A stretch of DNA of 64,000 nt. It comes from Rhizodiscina lignyota. Taxonomy: Eukaryota; Ascomycota; Dothideomycetes; Aulographales; Rhizodiscinaceae. The translations under genes and the position numbers were made by a program. The stretch is taken from positions 1,240,001 to 1,304,000 of the forward strand of contig ML978129.1 of assembly GCA_010015805.1 (NCBI GenBank), read 5' to 3'. Under the pieces are notes generated by a model that saw only the letters and a program-made list of their open reading frames with translations, did not search any database and had not been told where the DNA came from. Below are positions 1 through 15,349 of this stretch, one piece after another; the first letter of the stretch is position 1, and each line of letters opens with the position of its first letter.

Positions 1-2
1 GG

Positions 3-101
3 GTCAACAGCCACACGATATTCGGTGATGGACAGTCGATCGCGGTGCTTGCGGAAGGCGCGATTCTAGCCCTCTCGCGGCGTTCGTTAGATACGCTGTA
101 A
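3..101 (+). CDS. C-terminal end of an unidentified protein (partial)
   Basis: An open frame enters from the left edge and ends at a TAA at 99-101, giving 32 residues that include H-T-I-F-G-D-G and A-V-L-A-E-G. The mix of aliphatic and glycine residues looks like the end of a folded enzyme or propeller blade, but I do not recognise the family. The codons are GC-rich at third positions, like neighbouring genes. The start and any upstream exons lie outside the window. It could also be a chance open stretch, because only 99 bases are visible. Confidence 0.4.
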   Translation, partial: VNSHTIFGDGQSIAVLAEGAILALSRRSLDTL

Positions 102-875
102 TTATCGATATAATACATACATACACGCCTGCTCTGGCTCTCAAATCAACATGGATCACACCATTCAAGCATGACATTGTCGAAGATTAATGTGCCTCTC
201 TCGAATGGCATGCTTCTCTTTCGACCCTCTTCATTTCACATCCCTCTCGTGACTGTCTCGTGAGGCATGCAGTCGAATGACACAATTGAGCAGCTGCGAG
301 ATCGGTTTAGCAGAGCCAGTAAGGCGGAATATACGCTCCAAGATGGGCCATTTTCCGATTCGCATGGTACAGTACGCAACATTACCATCCTCCAAACCGG
401 GTCTACCCTGGGTGCGTGCCGAGAGGGCGAGGCGCGGGCGGCATCCTAGCCTTCTATGACATCGCTGCCCAGCCGTGCAGCTCTCTTGTACAGCGCACTC
501 GTCTCGGGCGTCGAGGCCTGCCATCGTGTTCAGACGACACCCCGTCCTACAATCTTCCAATCTGCGCCGTCTACCTGCATTTGCTGTTCCTGTCCTCTCG
601 CCATTCCTCTCTCTGTCGCACAAACACACGGACACGCACCACGTCAAACCTCCTCCTCTCCGCCCCGCCGTCGAATGCCAACCATCCAGCCTTCTGGTTC
701 GGTCGGCCCGCTGCCGTACCCACGTTGCTAGAGCTGCATGTTGCGGTCATTAGATCCTCTCGACAGCCAACGGCGTCACTTCAGATTACAAGCCTTTGCA
801 AATCACCCTTGAACGCCAATTCTCCACCGTTTGCCGTCTGACGCGTTGTCGTCGACGGCGCAAACTTTTCTCGCC
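102..875. other. Gene-free stretch and 5' leader of the DUF7514 gene
   Basis: This holds the 3' flank of the partial gene and the probable promoter and leader of the next gene. Pyrimidine-rich runs dominate from about 540 to 870, as is common in fungal leaders. Short frames on both strands overlap one another and show no family motif. Confidence 0.5.
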
Positions 876-3455
876 ATGTCATACGATCCTTACAGCAACC
901 CGCCGCCTCCTCCTCCTCCTCCTCCTCAGCAGCAGCAGCAGCCTTACCCTCCATACCCACCAAGCGAACAACATCCCAATCTCTACCCTCCGTACATGCC
1001 CTACGATGTCTCCCAATACGCACCAGATCCGCGGAGTCAGTCTCTTCCCTACCCGCCAGAGGGACCAGATGGAAGACCTCGAGTACCACCGCCGACCTAC
1101 CACCACCCGTCCCAGCCGCATATCTTCGAAGCTGTCAATCAGGCATTCGATAAGAGCGAACCCATGCCGCCATCACACAACGGCACGAGTCAAATATCGC
1201 CAGACCTGATACAGCAGATCACACAGCAGATAACAGAGTCTGTGAGGACGCAGGTGCTGAACGAACTCCAAGCAAGCGCAACCGTTCCGCCACAATCACA
1301 TGGACCGCCTCATCAGCCATCAATGCCCATCCCGGTACCTCAGCAAGCGAACCTAAATTCGCCTTTGACTTCAACAAGCTCCATGCCCGTATATACTCCT
1401 CCAAGTCCAACGAGACATGACGAAGACGAGAGTGACGATAATGATACTATACCGCCTTCGGAACCGAGACGCCACCACAAGGAGGATCTGAGTGGTAGAT
1501 ATGGGGATAGAAGCGTACCTATGGAAGAGCGTAGCCGTTCTCGCCCACCAATCGAGAGAACTAGGACGAGTGAAGAAGAGACCACATTAGAGAAGATATG
1601 GCAACCACTGTTCGACTCTGAGAATCGGCCAACAAATCGTCTCTCTCAATTTCTATGCGGTCTGGCACTGCATCTGATCGAGGATTACGAGCCGAAGAAG
1701 TCCCTTGTTATCCCCCCGGCGAAAATGCTCCGATTCTACGACGAGGTTGCTCTAGACCGCGAACCCTATCCGTGGCGTGATCTCTTCACCAAACTCAAGT
1801 ACGACACTCTTTCACGCATCTATCGCTCTCTTGGTTGCACCCACCACTTCATACAAGATGCACCAAATAGCCAACCATCTGTTCCTGCTCTGACGCCTGA
1901 AGGCTTCTGCCAATGGCTGACGCTCCTGATCCAAGCTCATCCGGAGACGGAATTCAACAGACTCGCAATGGCAGTCCGCGACATGCCCATCTCCAATGCC
2001 GACGACCCCCGCGAACGCTTCCCCAAGGAGCTCTCACGCCGTCTGTTTCCGAAGCACCACAACTCGGAGATCCGCCATCGGTGCTCCGCTGCTCTGCTTC
2101 CTCCACCGCCGCCTGGCGGTCCGCCTCGGATGAATTCAGAATCTGTGCCGCCACCGCGTGTCGCGGAGTCCATGCCTCCACGTGTCTCAGAGTCCGTGCC
2201 ACCTCGCATGCCAGACATGACACGGATACCGGATATGCCGCTGCCCCCTCCGCAAGCAACACCTGGTGCGAGAGAGACGAGGACCTCTCCACCACCAGCA
2301 TCAGTGGGATCCGCTCCGACACCAGGTGCCTTTACAGAACGCGAACGTGCACCGTACTCGGCCTCTGTCCCTGGTGGCACTTCAACAGCACCTACAGAAG
2401 GCCTACCTTTCCGTAATGACTCTACTGCCACAGACGCTTCCGTCGGAGCCGTGCCAGCGTCAGTCGTATCCGACAGCGCAGCATACGCCGGCACAAGTCC
2501 ACTCGAGCGGGTCACAAGCCTACCAATTGAGCGCGAGAGGAAGCCCTACATTGCAAGGGAGGGCCAAGGCAAAATCTACGAAAGTGGTAGGGGAAACGGT
2601 AGCGATGCAACCCTGAAACCCACCTCCATCCCTGATTCGATCAAAAAAGAGACCGACGCCGCAAGGCGCAGACGAAGCAGCAGTCAGAGCTACAGCATGC
2701 CGCCTCCGCCTACCAATACCACAAGAACTCATCACCCTAGTCTCTCCGCGTCCAGCCTCTCTGGGACACCGACACCGAATGTGCCGCCAACCTCCGCTAC
2801 GGCATCTGCTGCGGCGACAACTGGCTTGAGTAGGAGCGACACTACGAAACGCGCGAGGAGCCCCACCGGTAGCGTCGGTAGTAACGGATATGGCTCTGCA
2901 CCACCAGCCGCGGCTACGTATGGCACTGGAAGCCAGGTGTACAGTGGCAGTGAAGATGAGGAGTATGCTGCACGCAAGAGGGAAGAGAGGCGGGAGCGCG
3001 AGCGTGAGAGGGATAGAGACCATGATGATGACGATAGAAGGGAGAGGCGAAAAGACCGCGAAAGGGAAGAGCGACGGGAACGAGAGAAAGAGCGTGAACG
3101 AGAAGAGCGACGAGAGCGCGAAAGAGAGTATGAACGCCGTGAGCGCGACAAGTACCGCGAGCCGGACCGCGATCGGGACTCTGACCGTTCTGATCGACGC
3201 GAGAAGACTAAAGAGTACGATAAGGATTATGAGCGGCGTGAGAGAGAAAGAGTTGATCGGGATCGGGATCGTGTGAGAGAGCCGAGTGCGTACCGTCTGC
3301 AGGCGGATGAGCGAGACCGCTACGACGATGACGTCTCAACGTATTCAACGAGGAGCGAGCCGCCGCATTCGCACCATCGGAGGACTACAACAGGTGGGAC
3401 TAATGGGTATGGGCCGCCGCCGACGGGTAGTTCCACTACGAGAGGAGGATACTGA
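876..3455 (+). CDS. DUF7514-domain protein with RE/RD-rich tail
   Basis: Single-exon gene of 859 residues. The start at 876 is the first ATG of the frame and has C at -1 and -2. The N-terminus (1-240) is rich in proline, glutamine and tyrosine, with a run of prolines near residue 10. Residues about 242-397 match the fungal DUF7514 domain, with E-D-Y-E-P-K, a Y-P-W-R core, L-T-P-E-G-F and a closing R-F-P-K-E-L-S-R-R-L-F-P block. A Pro/Ser-rich linker follows, and then from about residue 695 a strongly mixed-charge tail of R-E and R-D dipeptides. Such tails occur in splicing and nuclear-speckle proteins, so a nuclear RNA-linked role is possible; that is inference, since the domain has no known function. 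Confident as a gene, uncertain in role. Confidence 0.9.
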   Translation: MSYDPYSNPPPPPPPPPQQQQQPYPPYPPSEQHPNLYPPYMPYDVSQYAPDPRSQSLPYPPEGPDGRPRVPPPTYHHPSQPHIFEAVNQAFDKSEPMPPSHNGTSQISPDLIQQITQQITESVRTQVLNELQASATVPPQSHGPPHQPSMPIPVPQQANLNSPLTSTSSMPVYTPPSPTRHDEDESDDNDTIPPSEPRRHHKEDLSGRYGDRSVPMEERSRSRPPIERTRTSEEETTLEKIWQPLFDSENRPTNRLSQFLCGLALHLIEDYEPKKSLVIPPAKMLRFYDEVALDREPYPWRDLFTKLKYDTLSRIYRSLGCTHHFIQDAPNSQPSVPALTPEGFCQWLTLLIQAHPETEFNRLAMAVRDMPISNADDPRERFPKELSRRLFPKHHNSEIRHRCSAALLPPPPPGGPPRMNSESVPPPRVAESMPPRVSESVPPRMPDMTRIPDMPLPPPQATPGARETRTSPPPASVGSAPTPGAFTERERAPYSASVPGGTSTAPTEGLPFRNDSTATDASVGAVPASVVSDSAAYAGTSPLERVTSLPIERERKPYIAREGQGKIYESGRGNGSDATLKPTSIPDSIKKETDAARRRRSSSQSYSMPPPPTNTTRTHHPSLSASSLSGTPTPNVPPTSATASAAATTGLSRSDTTKRARSPTGSVGSNGYGSAPPAAATYGTGSQVYSGSEDEEYAARKREERRERERERDRDHDDDDRRERRKDREREERREREKEREREERREREREYERRERDKYREPDRDRDSDRSDRREKTKEYDKDYERRERERVDRDRDRVREPSAYRLQADERDRYDDDVSTYSTRSEPPHSHHRRTTTGGTNGYGPPPTGSSTTRGGY

Positions 3456-5627
3456 AAAGATTGAGAAGGAGACTTGCACGGATCACCTTGGGTGATTCGA
3501 TGGACTTCGTTCAGAATGCCAGCGTTTCCGGGGACACTGGAGTTCCCAGTTCGCAACTTTACCTTTTTGATTTTCTTTGTGGAGCCTTTTTACCTTCTCA
3601 GATTGACAACTTCTCGATGAAGCTTATTTTGGATCTTTTTTTGGTTCTGGAAAAGCGCACGATACCAACGGTCGTTTTGCTACGGCGTTTTCTTTTGTTA
3701 TGTCCAGCGTTTAAAGCATTGCACTATACCTCTCTGCGTTCTGCTGCTTTCCTGCGTTCGTCGTTTGTAACTGTTGTCGCTCCAATTGTAGGATAAATTG
3801 CAGGCCAGTCACGCGCTGTCGCTGATAACGATCACTACCGCTAATAATACTTCGCAATTGTTCTCAAATACTCCCTCTTACATCGACTCTGTTGATCTCA
3901 CAAGTGGCTGCCACCCTGAAAGCGATATGAGTAAGACCTCTCGAGCTCGATCACACTGCTACCGCAACAGCAGCCTGTGCAGTCATCTGCGGCAAAGATA
4001 GTGTCGAAAGGGCACGGGTGACGATCTTGACTCCTCCAAGCGCTGCAATATCTTCCGAACAGGCGATACTTAACCTCCAGCTCCGCCACGGAAGAATTGG
4101 AAGGTTGGAGAGTACCAAAGTGGTACAGAGCGCACGGGCAAAGACCAAGATCTAGCATCGTTGTGCCTGCGTCTAAACATGCGGGGCACGAATTTTCAAC
4201 GCGAGTAAGCTGAGGCTATTGACTTCAGTGCGTTTTTTGGTGCCCGTTGGGTTTAGCTGTAACTAGAACGGCCAAGATAAATGGACTGCAGAGCAGGAGC
4301 GATACAGACGGCTGGCCTCTAACCAGAACCTATCTATTCTACCTGGAAAGTCGAGGTCGTCGATCGTTTCATCGGTAGGAGACCGATAGATTCCGCTGCG
4401 TTTGGGTTCGAGCGGAGTCCGCTCAAGCTACGCCCGCCGACTTAATGAACTTCATTGGAGTAATGACAAGCTCGAGTGGAGAGCGAGCACGAGTATTTCT
4501 GCGCTTAGTGGTGGGGGCTCTCACAGCATCTGGTCTACCTTGTTGCGAGGGATTCTTGCTTACATCTCGTGAAGTTTGTGAGGTTCTCTCTTGCAGTCCG
4601 CATGTGTACAGGAATGGACTGCATCTTGCGTAAATGGAAAAGGATCGAGTGGACTGACACGGGAGTTAAAGGATTTTCCCCGCTCACTTGAACGAATTGA
4701 AGATACAAATCTCTCGGCTTTGTGAACACCACCGACCGACATAACTTCAACCTTTCGTCGGCAAGCGACAGCGACGATGTGGGCTTTGGACCTTACGTGG
4801 ACGGTAGAGTGTCAGATGCTAGAGAGGAAGAGAGAGCAAGGAATGAGATAAAAGGGAAGCGGAAGCCATTACAGTGGATGGAGAGCAGAGAGTGAAGTCG
4901 ACGAACCTAATCATTCGCCATCAAGTAGAGCTACCGATTGCTAGTTATTAGATTTGCCCCAACTGAATAGCAGCTCATGTGGTAGCTACTCGTCGGTAGC
5001 GATTACCTAGATGTGTTGTCTTACTGCAAGAAAAGGGGGATGTTGAAAGAGGAGAGCTTTGATAAATCGGAACTGGTACTGAACGATACATAGACAGACG
5101 ATAGAAGAAGGCTTTCACAAAACTGAACTGGTGCCGACCTATACATTTGATTATGACTGGAGTTTCGATGAGAGTCCCACGACATTGGATATAGTTACCT
5201 TCAGCCTCTTCTCCCTTCTCCCTCTCTATCCTCCACCAACTTCCTGGTCAATCATCTATATTCGTTCAAAGTGTTCCAAATATCTCACGTACAAACGTCT
5301 TAGGATCGTTGTGTAACCCCATGGAACTCCGATTTAAGCTGAAGAATAGCGATGCTACACCCCGATCCGCTGCGAATTCCCAAAAACTCGTCACATGCGA
5401 AGGGCTCCATCGATCAATCCACGACCCAAGACCCGCACAACCCGAATTTTGCTTTTCCGAGCGAGTTTTGGCGGGGTTGCTCGTAAACATTAGAAGAAGA
5501 ACTACATTTGTCAGCTAAGGCAAGGCTTCTCGTGTAGCATTGGAGGTGACTCGATTCATTTATGAAGAATTTGAGATATCGTAATGTTCCGTAATGTTCC
5601 CAACACGCTATGCTTGCGCACAGTTGT
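3456..5627. other. Convergent intergenic region, no gene seen
   Basis: About 2.2 kb between two genes pointing at each other. T-rich sequence at 3560-3730 is probably the 3' untranslated region of the DUF7514 gene. The rest is of ordinary composition with only short overlapping frames. I see no tRNA, repeat or transposon hallmark. Confidence 0.5.
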
Positions 5628-8625
<2,998 letters not shown>

Positions 8626-10834
8626 ATGACCTCTACTGCAGTGAACATCGAACTTGGAGAAACAATTCCTCCTCTGACGGCTCATGTTCGTGGACAAATA
8701 TCCCTTCCTTATGAGTCAAAAAGCTGTACTCACGAGGATATAGGCTGTGAGCGTGTCACTCCCAACATGGAAATCCAATGTTGGCTACGAAGAAGGAGAG
8801 GATTGGGTCCTCGGTAAAATGAAAACTGGATATCCCAGGTATGGCCTATTCTGCTGTGACGAGTGATAGCTTGCTATACTGACGCGCGTAGGTTCTTCAT
8901 CCACAAATCCATACAGCGATTTGCCGACGCCATCATTGCAAAGCATGGCCATGTTGGCGAGAAGGCCATGCTATTTCCTTCCCATGCTACAGCAGCTCGT
9001 TGTGTAGCGTTTGTCCGTAGCCAGGTTCCCGACTTGGACGACTCTCGCATACGTATTCTCGACCTCGTACCAAACCCGCAGAGACAACGCTCTCATTACT
9101 CCAAATTCGTTTCGCCCCATGTATCCGCCGTCATATACCCACAAGAGCACGCTGGAGTGGCAAAGCAGTTTTGGCAACATACGGGAGAAGGCGTGTCAAG
9201 TCGTCGAGCAGAGTACTGCCACCAGGCATTCAGTGAGGGCGAGTTGGAAGAGAGTGAAAAACTGTCGGACGATGCGCGTTTTTGCAAGGGACCTAAACGT
9301 TACCAAAAGAGGTCGTCCATTGACGACACAGCTGCCAAGTCAACCTCTCTCGGAGCAGATGTGCAAGCAAAGACAAATGGTGACGCTGAAAGCCTGGACC
9401 ACAATCGTTATGTCGAAGAGAGATTCGGACGCAACCTTGAGGTCTCATTTGCTACAGACGCAAAATCTGCGATTCGCAGGCGAATTGCAGGCACACTCAC
9501 AGTTGATGCAGAGTTATCGACTGCCCTGCAATCAGCTAAGGACGAGGAGCGAACGAGAAATGTGGCTGGCTTCTCAGAAGACGATGTCTATCTCTATCCA
9601 TGTGGCATGAATGCCATCTACAATGCCCATAGGTGTTTCCTCTCTGTTGGCAGTGCGCAAAAAAGCATTTGTTATGGCTTTCCTTACACCGATACCCTGA
9701 AAATTATCCAAAAGTTTGGGCCTGGTGCCATGTTTTACGGCCACGGCTCCTCTGAGGAACTAGATGAGTTCGAGCGACGGTTGGAGGGTGGAGAACGCTT
9801 CCTGGCCTTGTTTTGTGAATTCCCCGGCAATCCGTTGCTCAAATCTCCGGACCTGCAGCGTATTCGAGCTCTGGCAGACAAGTACGACTTCTTCGTGGCG
9901 GTCGACGAGACAATAGGCACGATGCTGAATGTGAACGTCCTACCGTACGCCGATGTTGCAGTAAGCAGCCTCACCAAGATTTTCAGTGGAGACTGCAATG
10001 TGATGGGAGGAAGGTACGTATGGCTGTGCTCATCTGCCTGGATTCGTCAGCTAATTCTTCACAACTCTGCAGCGCAGTGTTGAATCCTACCAGCAAACAT
10101 TACCAGGTGCTGAAACGAACATGGGACAAGGAATACGAAGACAACTACTGGGCCGAAGATGCTATTTTCTTGGAGCGAAACAGTCGCGACTTCGTGCTTC
10201 GTATTGACAGGATCAATGAGAATGCAGAGGCTATTTGCGACCTGCTGCGCAAGCACCCAAGGAGTAAGTTGCACGTCACAGAGAAGTCGCCGTGGGCGTG
10301 TTGAATTGATTGCGTGGCTTGTTTGGAAACAAGAGAATTATTCGTTGCATGTTTGGCTTGCGCCTCGAGCTGACCTTTTCATACAGTCAAACAAGTTATG
10401 TACCCTAAATATAGTCCGACGCGGGAATTCTACGATCGATGCCGGACTCCGAAGGGGGGCTATGGTGGTCTGCTGTCTGCGACTTTCCACAGCCGCGACG
10501 AGGCAATCGTGTTCTTCGACAACTTGGACACTGCCAAAGGCCCAAGCCTGGGGACGAATTTCACGCTCAGGTGTGTGGCCTCGGCTGTGTACTAAACGTT
10601 GGGTTCTAACAGCATAGTTCTCCATACGTGATCCTTGCCCACTACACTGAACTGGATTGGGTGGGTGAAAATGCTGCTGCACATGTCTCTCAAACCAATA
10701 TCACTAACAAGGTTTCATAGGCTGCTTCATACGGTGTCGACGCTAACCTGATTCGATTCAGTGTTGGGTTGGAAGATACAGAGGAGTTGGTGGGCACATT
10801 TTCTCGAGCTCTTGCTGCTATTGGGGGAATATGA
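8626..10834 (+). CDS. STR2: Cystathionine gamma-synthase (Cys/Met metabolism PLP enzyme)
   Basis: Seven exons: 8626-8685, 8744-8838, 8892-10013, 10073-10263, 10387-10570, 10618-10660 and 10721-10834, giving 602 residues. Introns are 47-123 nt; all are GT-AG, and the first has a weak GTTCGT donor. The protein opens with the family start (I-P-P-L-T-A-H, then S-V-S-L-P-T-W and N-V-G-Y-E-E-G), which only appears after splicing. The PLP-binding lysine is K414 in S-S-L-T-K-I-F-S-G. The length fits the fungal long form (STR2, met-7), including the variable charged insert at about residues 150-210. The enzyme condenses an activated homoserine ester with cysteine to make cystathionine in transsulfuration. 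A close PLP paralogue of the same family is the main alternative. Confidence 0.93.
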
Positions 10835-13800
10835 GGCACTGCAAGATCTATCTAGCTCATTGCTCGTATTGGGCCCATCGCCAAACTCGACCAATCCTCG
10901 GCGGGGCCGGCAAGTTGCTTCTTGCTTGGGAAAGTTGGGAGCGAGTGTGGGGATATGGCTTGACTCAGTAGGCTCTGGCCGCGATGATAGGCAGACCAGG
11001 CATAATGCTGGCTACAACTAGGTCAAAGGCCCATCTATTGCCCCTTGCATTATAGGCAGCCTGCAGCTCGCCCAGTACACTAAGCCCTTTTGCACACCCT
11101 TCCAAACTTTGGCCCACTAGGTCGTGAGCATGGCTAAAGCGGCATGTGCCGTTCGGCGTTGGCGGGCCTTCCGACGGCGTTCTGATGAAGCAATTTCCCA
11201 TTAGCTTTGCTTCCACTCTACCAGCAAAGAAGCAGGTTTGTTCTGCCTGAATCCGACCGTTGCTATTGTTGGAAAGATTGCGCGCATTGATTCTTTGCCA
11301 GTGTTTCATCGCCGGTCACGAAAAGCCAACGCACCGCCATGCTCGGTGGGTTTGGCCTGCACCTTATTGGGCGCAGAAGAAGCAACGAGTGCAGAACGAT
11401 AGATATGCATCTCGAAAAGTCGGTGCAGCAAGGAGCACTTCCCCATTCTCATGCACCAGCTGGGTCTAATGGCTGGCCGCAGGGCACGCGCAGACGGTTC
11501 CTCGCTACCGACAGCATGCATTCCACCATTCACGCACACCTACCGGCCCGGGTTTTTTCATGGAGCAATGATATTCATGCCCCCTCATGGTTGGTTGCGC
11601 AACACCTTGCACAATGTCGTCAAGCCTCAACTGCACGTCGATGGGAGTGCAGCCGCCCTTATGCTCACGCTCCAACGGCTAGAGCACCGCCTGGAGCGAT
11701 GTATCCGGTACATTGAGCTGCCTATACTGACTATAGCGGCGGGTCATGTGAGTATGGGCTAGATTCCGGGCGATCATGGCGACACGTCGGGCTCTGGGCC
11801 GAGCGTGCACGAGTGTGCGCGCTACTTGCCTCGCAGTCACGCACATGGACATCTCTCCTTCCTCGTGCACATGGCCTCGTCGCTCTACAAAGAGGGGTGC
11901 ACCGATGGCGAGGGTGTCGTGGGTGATCGGCGCACCCATATCGCATTTCAATGCCGGTCCGACCGCCCACCTGGAGACGGATCGCCGGCAGCCGCGTAGC
12001 TTCAACGGCGAGTACCCAAGGCCACGTCTGGGGATCGATACTTCCGATTGATCAGCAGACACTCCGTGAAGCGGACGAACACATCGCGACACACATCTTG
12101 CCCAAATTCATGATGAACAGCAAGAAGCGAGTGACGCCCGCCTCATGAATCTGGATGTGGATGCATAGCCCGTCTCCGAGCCCTTAGATCGACGCCATGA
12201 TCCTTCAACGGTCTTCCCGTGCCGCAAGCATGCCGCAGAGACCGATGTAAAGCCACAGCCCAGACATGAATTTCCCGAGTCAGAGATACTGTCTGGCCAT
12301 TCAGCAATCGTGGTTGTTGTTCCCCCCGGTTTGAGCACTTCTAGACGTTCGTCCCGACCAAGAATGGAAGAGGTTGGATTCTAGCGTTGTCAAATTAAGA
12401 CCGCTAAATCCACAACCGGCGTTGGAAGGGATCGAAGATTGCAGGTCGAGATTAAAAGTGACGACGTTAGGGTTGTGGCTGCGTGCTAGAGGGAATGGCT
12501 TGTGGGTTGGAATCATGGCTGATACACGCGATACCATCTTGTCGGAATTCTCATTTCAACTTCATCTCTTTGACTTTCGCACGCACGAGGGCTCATCGAG
12601 GTATGGAGCTTCGCCTTCGACGCCTTTTTATGCCACTCGCAAAAAGCTGCCAACTGCACGCGCGGGGAGCTCACTACTAGGATGAGGACAGAGAGAGGTC
12701 CGACCGAGCTTACCAGGAGGACCGTGGTACGCGAAAGGCGTAATCCCATAAAAAGTCGTGTTCTTTCCTTCTGCCGGAGAAGCCGCTTCGCCGAGGACGA
12801 CAACTTTGCGCAGATCACACTAGGGTAGAGTCCGCCTTTCCAGGTTAATTTTAGGCAGAGGCAGTGAAAGAATGAACAGACCACCTTTCCCTCGGTGCCC
12901 GACGATCTCTCCCCACGTACGGAGCAAACCTGTGTGAGTGTGTGTGTGGGTTAAAATAGAAACCACGATGAAGCAAGCCACTCTCCCCGTTCATCTTCTT
13001 TCCAGTGGCTGAGCGTGGCTCCAAGCCGCAACGTGCTCGAGATCGGGTGAAATCCCCCTCACAGCCTTTCGCTATAGTGGCCCACGCGGCTCTGCCGATA
13101 TGGAGATGAAACAAACGTTAATTGGGCTATCCTTACTCTGATCATTCGAACACTTGCAGCCTCTACGAGCGCCACCAACCAACCGTAACGAAAATCAGCG
13201 GATACGATTGGGAGGCAGCGAGAGCTAGTGTGCGGAGCGGGAGGTACTGACAGGGAGATAGCAGGTGACTGCGATGGCTCCATCAGAGCACATCAAGCAT
13301 ACTATGTCATGGACGAGCTTTGTGAATAAGCAAGGCACTCTACGCTGCCAGCATTCCGGCCTCCCGCGCTGAAGGACCCTGATCGCCCGTTCGATGTGCC
13401 ACTCCGGGTCAAAAGAGCGGTGGTAATGGTGGTTTCAATTCGCTGCCCAAGTGGTAACAAATACGCCCCCAATATGCATCATGGGCTCCGATATCCCGAG
13501 GACGGATAAGCACCAGGTACAGCAGGCACCGTGAAAGAATGGTAGCGTCAAGCGCTACCCGTTATGCTGGTATCGAACATGGGAGGGAGGACATAGCTCC
13601 AGCCCTCTTTAACGGCCAACGGCGAGTGTGGCAGGGATTTCGCTCCTCCAGCACTGCACGAGCTAAGGACCCGGGAGTGGATGGCTTTACCTTCATAAAT
13701 GTTAATCGTCCCTCGAACAGCATGGCGCAGGCTGCCACTGCTCTTCTATTGTTGACCAAGTGTACCTGCAGTGGCTGCTATCCAGCGATCTCCACGCCGT

Positions 13801-13922
13801 AGATCAGGTAGATATATCTCTCACCACGTCGGGGTGTGCATCGCCAACTGTAAGACTCTTTCCATGTCCTGCCTATAATATACTTCCCCATGCGTCGACT
13901 ACCGCGCCTCGCCTTGTGCACT
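10835..13922. other. Long gene-free region (3.1 kb)
   Basis: No supported gene. Many frames of 60-140 codons overlap on both strands but are rich in Arg, Ser, Cys and His and show no motifs, as expected of GC-rich non-coding DNA. Composition is not AT-rich, so there is no sign of heavy RIP decay. A short TATAATATA run at 13875-13883 sits just upstream of the C2H2 gene and may be its TATA element. Confidence 0.5.
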
Positions 13923-15349
13923 ATGTCATCGCACAACAGAAAATCAATCATAAGCTCACGTCACGGCAGACCTCGAGCTTTCTCCACGTTAACGCCTCAT
14001 CTTACTGAGGCTCACGGAATCACTGCCGATCGGATCTCCAGGACTCGCTCTCGGTCTACTCAGAGCAATCTTCTTTCTGAAAGGCACCAGCAGGCCATTC
14101 TTGACGCTGTCGCTTCATCACAAGCTTTCCATACCCCACAATATCAACCATCGCCCTCTCCCAGGGGAAGCTTCACTGGCTCATCGATAGACCCAAGAAG
14201 TCTCAGTCTTGCGCCGTCAGAATCATTACCAACTCCTGTCGCGAACCTATCTGTGCTTCCTATTGATCATCCTTCTGGTACCTTGATCCACGGTGGGCCA
14301 GAAGGAGAAAAAGCCTTTGTAGCTGGTGCACTCGAGGGACAGAACATGAGGTATGAAACCCATTAAGTCTTTGACAGTTATGAGTGCGCACCTATTGACC
14401 AATTTGAAAAGCGCCACGGCGTATATGCTCCCTTCCTACGGGCATATGGATCCCTACAACTCTGGACACTACCAGTCCAGCTATCAGTCTGGAGGTACGT
14501 ATATTTTGAAGCATCTTAGGGGAATATGCTAATTTGGCACAGGCGCTTATATAGCAGAAGAGTCGCATAACGCGTCGCATGCAAGCACTCCAGTGACAAC
14601 CTATGCGACATCCTATACGACAAGCCCGGCTCTCATGAGCACCAGCCCGCGCGTACCTCAAGGACAGGAACGCTCAGAGGGGCGAACACATCGGGGTGGT
14701 TCTTATCCAGGCGCTTACCACTCGACTGCTCCCAGCCCGTACCTACCAGCTGGAAGCCCGGCGCAACAGGCGTACGGCTTTGCCAATTCATCGCCTCACG
14801 TTGCGCAGTTCGCATCTCAGTCTCCTGGCGTTGCGAACCACGACCTTGCCTCTGGAACTTATGGGTCTACATACTCCATGTAAGATAATGCGCCGGCCAT
14901 GACGACGTTTGTAAATTTTGAAGCGATTCTGACATTTCAGTAGACAACATCCCACGTATCCAGCAGGCACGTACGAATCAGGATATCACTCAGCGGCAGC
15001 ACCTTCACCTGGCTATGGAGCTCCTCAAACCGGTGCCAGCTACATCACTTCACAAGGCTATGCGGTCTCCGCATCCGCCGACGCTGCTACATCGAGCGCA
15101 GAAGACAGCGGAGTACGAATATTGAATGCTAGGCCAAAGCCTCAGTGTTGGGATCACGGATGCAATGGCCGGCAATTTTCCACATTCAGCAATCTGTTAA
15201 GGCACCAGCGCGAAAAGTCAGGCACAGCGGCCAAGTCAGTATGCCCGCGATGTGGAGCGGAGTTCACGCGAACTACAGCACGAAACGGACACATGGCACA
15301 CGACAAATGCAAGCGGAAGAGTACAACCAGCACATCAGGCGCGGAATAA
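13923..15349 (+). CDS. C2H2 zinc-finger transcriptional regulator
   Basis: Four exons: 13923-14350, 14412-14494, 14543-14879 and 14941-15349, 418 residues, with introns of 48-61 nt. The first three exons encode a low-complexity Ser/Tyr/Pro-rich region, typical of an activation or disordered segment. Exon 4 ends in a zinc-finger pair: C-W-D-H-G-C followed by L-L-R-H, then [12 protein letters not shown] and D-K-C. The first finger lacks a clear second histidine. This C-terminal block is a recognisable Pezizomycotina family. An in-frame ATG at 13890 would add 11 residues; I prefer 13923 because a TATA-like run ends only about 7 bp before 13890. Target genes unknown. Confidence 0.88.

Noticed and set aside
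231-647. Minus-strand frame of 138 codons
   Set aside because: Overlaps a pyrimidine-rich leader region, is rich in Arg and Cys, and has no motif.
10835-13922. Possible decayed transposon in the 3.1-kb gap
   Set aside because: No terminal repeats, no transposase or polymerase motif in any frame, and no AT-skew as left by RIP.
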